Below are positions 34,824 through 44,400 of a stretch of 64,000 bases of DNA, piece by piece. Each line of letters opens with the position of its first letter. Within the stretch, counting starts at the first letter, position 1. Source of the stretch: PFJX01 sp044227325 (GTDB lineage Bacteria > Pseudomonadota > Gammaproteobacteria > Burkholderiales > Thiobacillaceae). The translations under genes and the position numbers were made by a program. The stretch spans positions 248,001 through 312,000 of the forward strand of contig JBGAFI010000004.1 of the NCBI GenBank assembly GCA_044227325.1, read 5' to 3'. The notes under the pieces were generated by a model. It was not told the DNA's origin, searched no databases, and saw only the letters and a program-made list of their open reading frames with translations.

Positions 34824-35282
34824 TCAGCCTCCCAGCTTCTGCGCGGCGGCATGGATGCCGGCGCGAATGCGTTGATAGGTGGCGCAGCGGCACAGGTTGC
34901 CGTTCATCGCCGCGTCGATGTCCGCGTCGCTGGGCTTGGGGTTGCCCGCCAACAGGGCGCTGGCGCGCATGAGCTGGCCCGAGTGGCAGTAGCCGCACTG
35001 GGGCACGTCCAGCTCCGCCCAGGCGCCGCGCAGGGCCTCGATGACCGGGCCGGCGATGCCTTCGATGGTGACCACGGCCTTGCCGGCCACATCCCCCACT
35101 TCCACGGAGCAGGCCTTGGCCGGCTTGCCGTCGATGTGCACGGTGCAGGCGCCGCAGAAGGACTCGCCGCAGCCGAACTTGGTGCCGGTGAGATGCAGGT
35201 GGTCGCGCAACACCCACAGCAGCGGCGTGTCCTCGGACACCTCCAAGCTATGGGGCTCGCCGTTGACGGTGAAACGAATCAT
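34824..35282 (-). CDS. Molybdenum hydroxylase, [2Fe-2S] small subunit (IorA-like)
   Basis: The 152-aa protein has the two [2Fe-2S] sites of this family: a plant-type ferredoxin domain (CGESFCGAC, then C in KAC) and a helical domain (CGYCHSGQ, then CRC). It carries electrons from the molybdenum centre of the large subunit. It lacks its own signal and would be exported with the Tat-tagged partner. It is the first gene of iorA-iorB-xdhC-mocA. The 154 bp before it contain no motif I recognise. Confidence 0.92.
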   Translation of the reverse strand: MIRFTVNGEPHSLEVSEDTPLLWVLRDHLHLTGTKFGCGESFCGACTVHIDGKPAKACSVEVGDVAGKAVVTIEGIAGPVIEALRGAWAELDVPQCGYCHSGQLMRASALLAGNPKPSDADIDAAMNGNLCRCATYQRIRAGIHAAAQKLGG

Positions 35283-35436
35283 GGCAGCCTCCTTGTCGAA
35301 TCGATCGATCCATGCCGGATGTGCATCCGTGTCGCCCGGCGGCGGACCCCCGGATCATGCTAGCCCACGCGGATGAAACTCCCAAGACAGTTTGGACGGG
35401 GAAATGTTCAACGGGAAACGGCGTGGCCGGTTCGGA

Positions 35437-36651
35437 TCAGTCGGAGCTGCCGGGCGGCAGCCAGGTCCGGAACACGGCATCGTAAGCCGGCGCCAGGCGC
35501 GCGGGCAGATAGCCTTGGGAGGCGGCGCGGGCGAGCCGGCTCAGGCGTTGGAAGGCCGCGTCGTCGTCCACCAGACGGGTCACGGCATCGAACCAGGGCG
35601 CCGCCACCGCCGGATTCAAGGGGGTCTTCGTGCGCGGGGTGTAGTTTTCCGGCAGAGGCAGCACCAAGCCGCCCTCGCCCACCGTCTCCGGCAGGGCGCC
35701 CCGGTCCGACACCAGGGGCACGGCGCCGTTGGCCATGGCCTCCAGCGCCACCCGGCCCGCCGCCTCCTCCACCACCGAGGGCGCCAGCAGCAGCCGGCAG
35801 TGGGCCCAGACGTCGGCCACGCGGGGCGTCGCCGGCGCGAACATCAGGTTGGGGAAACGGCTCAGGTCCACCCCCGCCGCCTGGCCCGCCGCCAGCAGGT
35901 GGGCGGCCCGGGCGCGGCCTTCCACCACCAGCAGGGGAATGTCCGGCCGCTCCCGGCCCAGGCGTTCCGCCAGCCGCGCCAGCAGCCACAGGCCCTTGGC
36001 CGGTTCGGGATTGATGAAGGTGACGAACACCGGTTCGTGGGCCTCGGCGACGACGCCTTCCGCCACCAGGGGCGCCGGCAGCAGCGCCACCTCCTCTCCC
36101 CAGGCGGCCCGGTAGCGTTGCGCGAGGAAGCGGCTGGGGGCGAGAAAGGCATGGCAATGGCGCGGACGGCGCGGGAGATAGGCCAGGTTGTGCAGGGCGA
36201 ACACCACTCGGGCGCCGTCCCCGGCCAGCGTCTCGCGCCGGGCCAGATCGCCGGGATCGTCGCCGAAGGTGAGCACGACCTGGGGCCGGAATTCCCGCCG
36301 CAGGCGGTCCAGGTGGGCCCGGTACACCGCGCCCAGGTCACGCTCCCAGGCATGCTTGCGGGCCGGGTCGGTGACCAGGATCTCGTGGCTCACGCCCCGG
36401 GAGCAAAGCTCCAGCACCTCGCAATCGGCGCGGGCGAAGCTCCCGGCGCGCGCGACCGCGTGGCCGGCCCGGGACAAGAGGGCGCCGTGGTCGGCGTCCG
36501 TGTCGCCTTCGCAGCCGCTGGTGGCCAGGGCGCGCACGTCCCAGCCGCGCGCCGCCAGCAGTTCGGCCGCCTGGCGCATGGACTGGGCCGCCCCGCTGGT
36601 GGGGTCGAAGGGCGACTGCCCCAGCAGCAGGAGCAGGCGCGGCGCGTTCAT
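35437..36651 (-). CDS. GT4-type glycosyltransferase
   Basis: The 404-aa protein fits the GT-B fold: an N-terminal Rossmann half after MNAPRLLLLLGQSP, and a C-terminal half with FVTFINPEPAKGL, VWAHCRLLLAPSVVEEAAGRVALEA (the E-x7-E region of GT4) and NGAVPLVSDRGALPE. It is cytoplasmic, with donor and acceptor unknown. It starts 16 bp after the PEP-CTERM gene, so both are likely read from the same sigma-54 promoter, which suggests a role in glycosylating or building the matrix for that surface protein (inference). Confidence 0.82.
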   Translation of the reverse strand: MNAPRLLLLLGQSPFDPTSGAAQSMRQAAELLAARGWDVRALATSGCEGDTDADHGALLSRAGHAVARAGSFARADCEVLELCSRGVSHEILVTDPARKHAWERDLGAVYRAHLDRLRREFRPQVVLTFGDDPGDLARRETLAGDGARVVFALHNLAYLPRRPRHCHAFLAPSRFLAQRYRAAWGEEVALLPAPLVAEGVVAEAHEPVFVTFINPEPAKGLWLLARLAERLGRERPDIPLLVVEGRARAAHLLAAGQAAGVDLSRFPNLMFAPATPRVADVWAHCRLLLAPSVVEEAAGRVALEAMANGAVPLVSDRGALPETVGEGGLVLPLPENYTPRTKTPLNPAVAAPWFDAVTRLVDDDAAFQRLSRLARAASQGYLPARLAPAYDAVFRTWLPPGSSD

Positions 36652-36667
36652 CCCGGGCGCGGGCGGA

Positions 36668-38908
36668 TCAGCCGGCGCGGCGTCCAAGGGCGCGCAGGCG
36701 CCGGCCCAAGAGGCCCATGCCGGCGAGCAGCATGGCCCAGGTCTCGGGTTCCGGCACCGGCGCGGCCAGGCTCAGGTAGACGCCATGGGCGCCGTAGCTG
36801 ATGTAGCCGACGCCGCCGTTGACGACGGCCAGGTCGAAGCGGCCGCTGATAAGGCCGTCGCTGCTCACCAGGGTGAGCACTTCACCTTCCTGCAAAGTGT
36901 AGTCCAGGGTCAGCACCAGGTCGCCATCCAGGCTGAGGTCGCCGCTCACCGCCAGCCAGTCGTAGTCGACGCCCTGCTCGCCGCCGAACACTTCCATGCT
37001 CAATATGCTGGCGTCGCTGAAGGCGAGGTCGCCGTCCACGCTCAGCATGCCGCCGGCATAGTCGCCGCCGGGCTGCACCACGGCCGCCCCGATCAGGATG
37101 GTCGCCGGGCTGGCCACGCTGCCGTAGCCCGCCAGCACGCCGCCGTCGAAGCGCAGGGTGCCGGCCGCCAGGCGTCCGTCCACCCAGGTCATGCCGGCGC
37201 TCTGGATGTAGCTGCCGGCGCCCTCGATGGCGCCGCCCGCGCCCACTTCCACGTAGCCCGCGTTGGCGATGGCGCCACTGTTGTTCACCTGGCCGTAGTT
37301 GAAGAACATGCCGCCGTCGTGGACGTTCAACTGGCCACCGGCGTTGTTGTTGAAGACGCCGGTCTCGGTGTTGTCCAGCTCGCCGTGGACGTCGAACACG
37401 CCGTCGTTGTTGACGGTATGGTCGCTGCTGTTGACGAACCAGCCCTCGTTGTTCACCACGCCGCCGAACAGGTTGTTCAGGGTGCCCGCGTTCTGGAAGC
37501 TGGCGCCGCCCAGGTTCTGCAGCAGGCCCGCGTTGTCGAACACGCCGCCCAACTGGTTCTCCACCGTGCCCGCGTTCTGGAAGGCGGCACCCCCCAGGTT
37601 CTTCAGCAGACCACCCGACTGGTTCCGCACCGTGCCGTTGTTCTGGAAGCTGGCGCCACCCAGGTTTTGCAGCAGGCCCGCGTTCTCGATGGTGCCGCCG
37701 TTGTCCAGGCTGCCGGCGTTCTGGAAACTGGCGCCGCCGAGGTTCTGCAACAGGCCGGACATGGAGAAGTTGGCATCGGCATGGTTCTCCACGGTGCCGC
37801 TGTTGATCAGGGTGCCTTGGTGCTGGAAGGAGGCGCCGCCCAGGTTGGCGAGCAGGCCGGCGTTTTCCAACTGGCCGTCGTACTGGCCTTCGAAGCCGCC
37901 CTGGTTCTGGAAGCTGGCCCCGCCCAGGTTCTTCAGAAGGCCGGACAGGGCCACCGTGCCACCCAGCAGGTTCTGGAAGCTGCCGCTGTTTTCCAGGACG
38001 CCGCCGTAGTTGACCCGGAAGGTGCCGGCGTTGCCGAACACGGCCGCGGCCTCCACCTTGAAGGTACCGTAGGTCTCGATCACCTTGCCCGGGATGTTCT
38101 GGTAGTTCTCGGCGATGACCCGGGTGCGGCCGCTGGCGGTGCCCAGGCCCGTGGTCAGGCCGAGATCGATGATCTGGTCGTTGCCCGACACGGTCAGGGT
38201 GTCGCCGTTGAGGCTGCCCTGGGTGTCCTCGTAGCCCGAGCGGGCGAGGGGGTCGGTCCAGTCCACGGTGAGCACGGCGAACCAGTAGGGGCTGTCGACC
38301 CAGGTCCAGTTGTCCACGTTCACCTGCATCTCGCCCTGGTATTCGTATCTACCGGCGGTGTCCGTGTAGCCGTAGACGGTGCTGGAGGCCAGGGTGCCAT
38401 AGTTGCCCGGAACCGTCTGCCAGTTGTCCGGCGTATAGGGCTGCTCCAGCAGGCCCACCGTCAGGCGCCAGCTCACCCCGGTGTGGTCATAGGCGGGAAA
38501 GGCGGGCTCGGTGTGGGTGAAATCCACGGTGAAGTCGAAGGGGGCGGCCAGGAAATCCCCCGGATTGAGCTCGCCGCTGATGCTGCCGCCCCAGGCGAAG
38601 GCCATGCCGGTCACGTCGTAGCGGCGCAGGGTGAGTTCGTAATAGGGATTCCAGGCCCAGAACAGGCCGTCGTCGATGGTCTTGGCGCCGGTCAGGCTGA
38701 GCCCGCCGCCGTTGGGAACCGCGTCCGCGGCGGCATCGTCCAGCCAGGACATGAACCAGCCGGAACTGGAGTATTCCCCGACCACGGAGAACTCGTGCAC
38801 CAGGTCCACCGCCTGGGCGGCGGGGGCGGTGGCGGCCAGGGGAAGGACGACGAGGCTCGTGGTACCGGCCAGGGCGCGGGCGCGCTCCATCAGGTTGCGT
38901 GCGGACAT
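36668..38908 (-). CDS. Exported PEP-CTERM repeat protein
   Basis: The 746-aa protein has a signal peptide (about 1-33, cut after AAQA), a beta-rich N-domain, a middle of imperfect repeats (about 308-483, core LLQNLGGASFQNAG), an adhesin-like C-terminal domain and a PEP-CTERM sorting tag: VPEPETW, a hydrophobic helix and the basic end RRLRALGRR. PEP-CTERM proteins are cut by exosortase and go to the cell surface or floc matrix. The repeats resemble passenger domains of filamentous adhesins. A strong sigma-54 promoter lies just upstream. Confidence 0.9.
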   Translation of the reverse strand: MSARNLMERARALAGTTSLVVLPLAATAPAAQAVDLVHEFSVVGEYSSSGWFMSWLDDAAADAVPNGGGLSLTGAKTIDDGLFWAWNPYYELTLRRYDVTGMAFAWGGSISGELNPGDFLAAPFDFTVDFTHTEPAFPAYDHTGVSWRLTVGLLEQPYTPDNWQTVPGNYGTLASSTVYGYTDTAGRYEYQGEMQVNVDNWTWVDSPYWFAVLTVDWTDPLARSGYEDTQGSLNGDTLTVSGNDQIIDLGLTTGLGTASGRTRVIAENYQNIPGKVIETYGTFKVEAAAVFGNAGTFRVNYGGVLENSGSFQNLLGGTVALSGLLKNLGGASFQNQGGFEGQYDGQLENAGLLANLGGASFQHQGTLINSGTVENHADANFSMSGLLQNLGGASFQNAGSLDNGGTIENAGLLQNLGGASFQNNGTVRNQSGGLLKNLGGAAFQNAGTVENQLGGVFDNAGLLQNLGGASFQNAGTLNNLFGGVVNNEGWFVNSSDHTVNNDGVFDVHGELDNTETGVFNNNAGGQLNVHDGGMFFNYGQVNNSGAIANAGYVEVGAGGAIEGAGSYIQSAGMTWVDGRLAAGTLRFDGGVLAGYGSVASPATILIGAAVVQPGGDYAGGMLSVDGDLAFSDASILSMEVFGGEQGVDYDWLAVSGDLSLDGDLVLTLDYTLQEGEVLTLVSSDGLISGRFDLAVVNGGVGYISYGAHGVYLSLAAPVPEPETWAMLLAGMGLLGRRLRALGRRAG
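37460..37985. repeat. Internal coding repeats of the PEP-CTERM gene
   Basis: Six imperfect copies of a segment encoding L-L-[QKA]-N-L-G-G-A-[SA]-F-Q-[NH] are spaced irregularly by 20-50 residues. The DNA copies are near-identical over about 30 bp, so unequal recombination could change the repeat number. Confidence 0.75.
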
Positions 38909-38944
38909 GGGTTTGCTCGGGTTGGCGAAGGTGGACGGACATCA

Positions 38945-38960
38945 AGCAACGTATGTGCCA
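38945..38960 (-). promoter_or_regulatory. sigma-54 promoter of the PEP-CTERM gene
   Basis: On the minus strand: TGGCAC-ATACG-TTGCT, the best consensus match in the window. Predicted start near 38934, 26 nt before the ATG. The gap 38909-39242 holds otherwise only a small hairpin (ACCCCC/GGGGGT near 39173-39190) and no gene. Confidence 0.8.
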
Positions 38961-39242
38961 TCCGGTTTTCGCGAGGGTCGCCCGGCTGCGTCGCTGCGCC
39001 GCTGTTCCGCTCGGCCATCCATGGGCGAGGCCAAGGCCCGGCGCCGGATTTGGCGGCAAACGGGAAAGCGGCCGGACGCGTCGCGGCAGGCATCCGCCGC
39101 CTGGTCATTCACCCGCTTGCGCGCCGGCCGCGCCGGCGGCCGCATGGCCTTTGTAAATGCGCGCGACACCCCCGATCAGGGGGTTGGCAATCCGGATTTC
39201 GCGACGTGGCTGCCGGTGCGGCGCAGCCCGGTCCTCGCCGTC

Positions 39243-39914
39243 TCAGGCGCCCGGCGTTTTTACCGCCAGCCGTTTCGCGATCTCGCCGTCGCAGCGCATG
39301 CCCAGGCGCCGATACGACTCGGGATTGTCGATGGATTGATGCAGCGGCAGGGAGAGCCCGTCATAAACGTATTTGAGCTGCTGGAAGAAGTGCGCGCGGG
39401 AGCGTTCCAGGTTGCGCGCGCCCCCGTATTCCAACGCATCCGCGTTGAAGACTATTCGTGTGATCGCGCGGATTTCATCGGGCAGCCGGCGCAGCACGTC
39501 CCGATCGAACAACTGGTGCAGACGTTCGTGGCCCAGGACCACGGCATAGGCGCAGGACTCCTCGGGGAACTCCTTCGCCACATAAATGACGGGCACGGTC
39601 GTGATACGGGTGGTCATGGACAGCCGTTGCGCCGAGGCGCCGGGTTGCGGCGGATTGAACGCGAGTTCCGTCTTGAACCGGTTCTGGAACAGGCCCAGGC
39701 CGTACTCGGCGGGAAAACCGCCCTTGGCCTGCGCCAGGGTAATCTCGGCGATGGATTTGGAATGGTCGACGACCAGTTGCCCATGCTCGATGACGACCCG
39801 GTTCGCGACCTCCCAGGCAAGCGCCTTTCCCGCCCAGCAAAAGCCCAGGACGAACAGGACGGGCAAGACGTGGCGCAGCGGCATGCGCATGGATCGGTCG
39901 AAATGGCGTGGCAT
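39243..39914 (-). CDS. Secreted protein with an HExxH motif, function unknown
   Basis: The 223-aa protein begins with a signal peptide (hydrophobic LPVLFVLGFCWAGKALA). It contains GHERLHQLFDRD, an HExxH pattern like that of zinc metallopeptidases, in a helical context. I do not recognise a named family. The start could also be the inner methionine at residue 9 or 11. It is preceded by an A+T-rich regulatory-looking region and has no clear operon partners. Confidence 0.7.
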   Translation of the reverse strand: MPRHFDRSMRMPLRHVLPVLFVLGFCWAGKALAWEVANRVVIEHGQLVVDHSKSIAEITLAQAKGGFPAEYGLGLFQNRFKTELAFNPPQPGASAQRLSMTTRITTVPVIYVAKEFPEESCAYAVVLGHERLHQLFDRDVLRRLPDEIRAITRIVFNADALEYGGARNLERSRAHFFQQLKYVYDGLSLPLHQSIDNPESYRRLGMRCDGEIAKRLAVKTPGA

Positions 39915-40365
39915 CGGCGAAGTTATCGGTCAGACACGCGGGGAATTGAGCTTCAGGCCAATGAACGCCAGGCCCGGCGAACCCGGCACGGGCCGCCCGG
40001 TTTTTTTCTGGTGCGCCCCGGTTTTTCCTGGTGCATGGCAGCATTTCACGCCGACTTGTGCACATGACGGGGCTTGACAGATTCGCATCGCGCAAGTAAC
40101 CGGATAAGCATCAGGGCTGATTTGCAAGTATTTGTTTTTTATATTGAAATTTACTGCATAAAAATTACTCCGAGACCATAAGTCGCCGTTTCTTAAGCTT
40201 TTTTTACGGCTATCGGCAGACTTTTCAACAGAGTTATCCACAAGTCCCGTGGACAACCTGGAAAGCTCGTTTCAGATGAAGTAGTTCATCCGTACTTCGG
40301 TGAAATCACTTTAACAAACACCGCCAGTTGAGCATCCCCGGAAGTGGCATTGCGCGAGGCGGAAA
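39915..40365. other. A+T-rich intergenic region with DnaA-box-like sites
   Basis: There is no gene here. About 40085-40230 is strongly A+T-rich for this genome, with T and A tracts and a palindrome ATCAGGGCTGAT at 40110-40121. Just beside it lie a perfect DnaA box TTATCCACA (40234-40242) and an inverted imperfect one (CGTGGACAA, 40248-40256). It also must hold the promoter of the HExxH gene. A possible weak hairpin GAAGTA/TACTTC lies near 40277-40297. Confidence 0.5.
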
Positions 40366-41337
40366 TCACTCGCCGCCACCGCTGCCCCCCATGCGGCCGA
40401 TGGCCAGATTCGCGGCCGCCGTGCGGGTCTCCACGCCCAATTTTTCGAACACGTGTTCCAGGTGTTTGTTCACGGTGCGCGGGCTGGTGCCCAGGATGTC
40501 GCCGATGTCCTTGTTGGTCTTGCCCTTGCAGACCCAGTGGAGCACTTCCGCTTCGCGGGCGGTAAGGCGGAACGCGGCCATGAGCCCCTCGATGGCGGCG
40601 GCATGGTTTTCCTCGCGCAACACCAGCAGGAGTTCCGTTTCCTGGGCCTCGCCTTCCTGGCCCGCGTTGCGCGGATCGTGCAGGGAAGCGAGCAGGCGGC
40701 GCGCGTCCCGCGCCACCAGGACCGGCGCCTCCCGGTTCTCCCGCGCGGCCTGCTGCGCCTCGCCGATCCAGGCGAGCAGCCGGGCCGGCGCCAGATCCAG
40801 CAACGCGTCCGGATCCAGGTCGAAATAGTCCTTGAGCAGCTTGCGCGCCAGGGGCGTCTGCCAGAGCAGGCGGCCGTCGCTGCCGCGCACCACCACGGTG
40901 GCCTGGCCGAAGGCGTCCAGGGCGGTGCGCGCCTGCTTCATCTGGCGCGCGTTCTGCATATGGGCGGCGATGCGGGCCAGCACTTCCCGGGGCTTGATGG
41001 GCTTGGTGACGTAATCGGCGCCGCCGGCGGCGAAGGCGGCGACCACATGCTCGGTTTCGGTCAGGCCGGTCATGAAGACGATGGGGATGGGCTGGGTCAC
41101 GTAATCCGCCTTCAGCCGGCGCGCCACCTCGAAGCCGTCCATGCCGGGCATGACCGCGTCCAGCAGGATCACGTCCGGGCGGCTCTGGCGCGCCCGCTGC
41201 AGGGCGGATTCGCCGTTGGTGGCGACCAGCACCGTGTAGCCCGCCTCGTCCAGCGCGTCATGCAGCAGGGACAGGTTTTCCGGCACGTCGTCGACGATGA
41301 GGACGATGTCGTTGTTCAGGCGGTCGAGGCTGCTCAT
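40366..41337 (-). CDS. Response regulator with receiver and LuxR-type DNA-binding domain
   Basis: The 323-aa protein has a receiver (about 10-130; phospho-aspartate in VILLDAVMPGMDG, lysine in YVTKPIKP), a PAS-like middle (about 150-240) and a LuxR/GerE helix-turn-helix at the C-terminus (LTAREAEVLHWVCKGKTNKDIGDIL style). It ends in a Gly-rich tail. It lies 127 bp after the permease-kinase fusion on the same strand and is its likely partner. Confidence 0.88.
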   Translation of the reverse strand: MSSLDRLNNDIVLIVDDVPENLSLLHDALDEAGYTVLVATNGESALQRARQSRPDVILLDAVMPGMDGFEVARRLKADYVTQPIPIVFMTGLTETEHVVAAFAAGGADYVTKPIKPREVLARIAAHMQNARQMKQARTALDAFGQATVVVRGSDGRLLWQTPLARKLLKDYFDLDPDALLDLAPARLLAWIGEAQQAARENREAPVLVARDARRLLASLHDPRNAGQEGEAQETELLLVLREENHAAAIEGLMAAFRLTAREAEVLHWVCKGKTNKDIGDILGTSPRTVNKHLEHVFEKLGVETRTAAANLAIGRMGGSGGGE

Positions 41338-41433
41338 GGCCGTGCATTGTAGGAGCCGGCGCCGGCCCGGGAAAAACCGTGTCCCGGCGCGGGCCGGAAC
41401 TCGCCGCGCACGGTTGCGGCCGGATCGCGCCGT

Positions 41434-41475
41434 CTCATGCTTCCCCGCCTCATGTTTCCCCGCCTCATGTTTCCT
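41434..41475. repeat. Tandem 15-bp repeat after the permease-kinase gene
   Basis: The unit CTCATG(C/T)TTCCCCGC occurs 2.8 times in a row and overlaps the last codons of the kinase fusion. It separates the kinase and regulator genes. Confidence 0.7.
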
Positions 41476-44400
41476 CCTGCAAGGCCTTGCGCAGGATTTC
41501 GCGCATGGCGTCGAACTGGAAGCGGCGCGCGAGTTGGCGCATGACGGCGACGAACTCGCCGTGGCGATCATCCAGATTTTCGATCTCCTCCAGTTTCGCC
41601 AGGATGCCGCGCGGGAAACCCAGTTCCACCTGTTGGTCCAATGCGCGCAGGTGTTCCACGGCGGGCGGCACCAGTCGCGCGGGCGCGGGGGATTCGGCGG
41701 GCGCCGGCGCGGCCTGTGGGGCGCGCTCCGAGGTCACCCATTCCAGCCGCAGGCGGTGGCCGATCCATTCGAGCAGTTCGTCCATGCGCACCGGCTTGGT
41801 GAAGAACGCTTCCGGGCCGATGCCCGCGTCGTTGTCCATGCCCTTGTCGAAGGCGTTGGCGGAGATGACGGCGATCTCCAGATCGGCGTGCTCGCCCCGG
41901 GCGACCCCCTCGCGCAGGCGGCGGATGGTCTCCCAGCCGTCCATGCCGGGCATGGCCAGGTCCATGAAGACGAGATGGGGTTTGGCGTGGGGCACCAGAT
42001 CCAGGCATTCCTGGCCGGAGGCGGCCTGGGCGAGCTGGAAGCCCAGGGGTTCCAGCACGCTGGCGAGCAGTTCCCGATCGTTCTTTTCGTTATCGACGAT
42101 GAGGATGCGCCGGCGCACGCCCATGTAGCCGATGCGCTGGGCGCGCGGCCGTTCCCGCGCCGCCTGGGCGGCGTGCAGATGGGGCAGGTAGAGGCGGATG
42201 CGGAACAGGCAGCCCGCGTCGCGGCCTTTGGGCGGACTCTCCACGGTCAGTTCGCCGCCCATCAGGTCGGTGAGCATCCTCGCGATGGTCAGGCCCAGGC
42301 CGGTGCCGCCGGTGGCGCCGACGGAAGCCGCGCTGCCCCGGGAGAAGGGCTCGAAGATGCGCGCCAGTTCCTCGCCGGGGATGCCCGGACCGGTGTCCTC
42401 GATCTCGAAATGGGCCATTTCCCGTTGATACTTCAGGTTGAACACCACCTGGCCGCGGGCGGTGAACTTGACCGCGTTGCCCAGGATGTTGATGAGTATC
42501 TGGCGCAGGCGACGCTGGTCGGCGCGCACCAGGGCGGGCAGATCGGCCTGGGGCTGATAGTGGAAGGCGAGCCCCTTGTCCCGGGCCTGCACCTCGAACA
42601 TGGCGACGATCTGGCGCACGAACTCGGGGAATTCCAAAGGCTTCACGTCCAGGGACAGCTTGCCGCTCTCGATGCGGGCGATGTCCAAAGTGCCCTCGAT
42701 AAGGGACAGCAGGTGGTCGCCGCTCTTGCGGATGACGCTGACCGCCTGGCGCCGGTTCGCGGGGATCGCCTCGTCCCCGTCCAGGATTTGCGCGTAACCC
42801 AGGATGCTGTTCAGCGGCGTGCGCAATTCGTGGCTGATGGCGGTGATGTAGCGGCTCTTCGCCTGATTGGCCTGGTCGGCCGCCCGCTTGGCCTTTTGCA
42901 GCAAATCGTCGGTGCGGCGGTGGGATTCGATCTCCCGCATCAGCAACTGGGTCTGCCGATTGGATTCCTCCTGCGCCACCTGCCGGCTCTTGTGGGTCAG
43001 CACCAGCCACCAGGCGACGATGCCGGACACCAGCAACAACACGGAAAAAGCGCGCAGGAAGGATTCCCGCAGCGCGGGCAGCAGTTCGGCCGAACCGTCC
43101 GCCAGCGCCAGCACCTCCTGGTAGTAGAGCAGGCCCACCAGCAGGGCGAGGAAGGGCACGACGCCGGCCATCAAGAGCAGGTAGTGGCCCAGCCCCGCCT
43201 CCAGATAGGGCCGCGCCCGGGCCGGCAGAAAACGCTCCAGCAGCCCGGCCCATTGCTCCCCCAGGCGCGCCTGGGGTTTGCACAGGTCGTGGCAGCGGGC
43301 GTCCAGGGAACAGCAGAGCGAGCAGATGTGGTCCTGGTAGGCGGGACATTGGGCCAAATCCTCGCCTTCGTAGTCCTTGCCGCAGATGCAACAGGTGTGG
43401 GTGGCGGGAGACGGATTCGCCCCAGGTGCGGGCCTGCTCCCCCCTTTGGAAAAGGGGGGCGGGGGGGGATTCAAGGCCGTGTACATCAGCGGGGGTTCCG
43501 ACGAATCCCCCCTGCCCCCCTTTTCCAAAGGGGGGGATGACGTTTCGGCCTGGCGCGCGATGTAGTAGCGCCCGCCCGTCAGCCACGCGATCAGCGGAGA
43601 ACACACCAGCGCCGCACCCAGGGCGATGAAGGTGGAGAAGGGTTGCGCCACCGCGCCGAACAGCCCCACATAGGCCGCCACCGACAATCCGGAGGCGATG
43701 CCCATGGCCCCCACGCCCACCGGATTGATGTCGTACAGGTAGGCGCGGCGGAACTCGATGCCCGGCGGCGACAGGCCCAGGGGCTTGTTGATGACCAGAT
43801 CCGCCGCCACCACCATCATCCAGGCCACCGCCACGTTGGAATACAGGCCCAGCACCCGGCCGAGGGCCTGGAACAGGTCCAGCTCCATGAGCATCAGGGC
43901 GATCAGGGTGTTGAACACCACCCACACCACCCGGCCCGGGTGGCTGTGGGTGAGGCGGGCGAAGAAGTTGGACCAGGCCAGCGACCCGGCGTAGGCGTTG
44001 GTGACGTTGATCTTGAGCTGGGAGATGACCACGAACACGGCGGTGGCCGCCACCGCCCAGCCGTAGTGGGGAAACACGTATTCCCAGGCCACCACGTACA
44101 TCTGGTTCGGGTCCACCGCCCGTTCCGTGGGCACCATGTGGCTGATGGCCAGCCAGGCCAGCAGGGCGCCGCCGAACATCTTGACGACGCCGGGCAGCAC
44201 CCAGCCCGGCCCGCCCACCAGCACGCCGGTCCACCAGCGGCGGCGGTGGGCCGGCGTGTATTCCGGCATGAAGCGCAGATAGTCGGCCTGCTCGCCCATC
44301 TGGGTGATGAGCGCCAGGCCCACGGCCATGGCCGCGCCGAACAGGTGGATGTCGAATGCCGCGCTGCCCTTGCCGGCATAGCCGACGATGCCGGCGAAGG

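Noticed and set aside
37460..37985. Regularly spaced repeats resembling a CRISPR array
   Set aside because: The repeats are in frame within a PEP-CTERM coding sequence and spacing is irregular.
40234..40256. Chromosomal origin of replication
   Set aside because: Only one perfect and one imperfect DnaA box, with no dnaA, dnaN, parAB or rnpA nearby; reported only as an observation.
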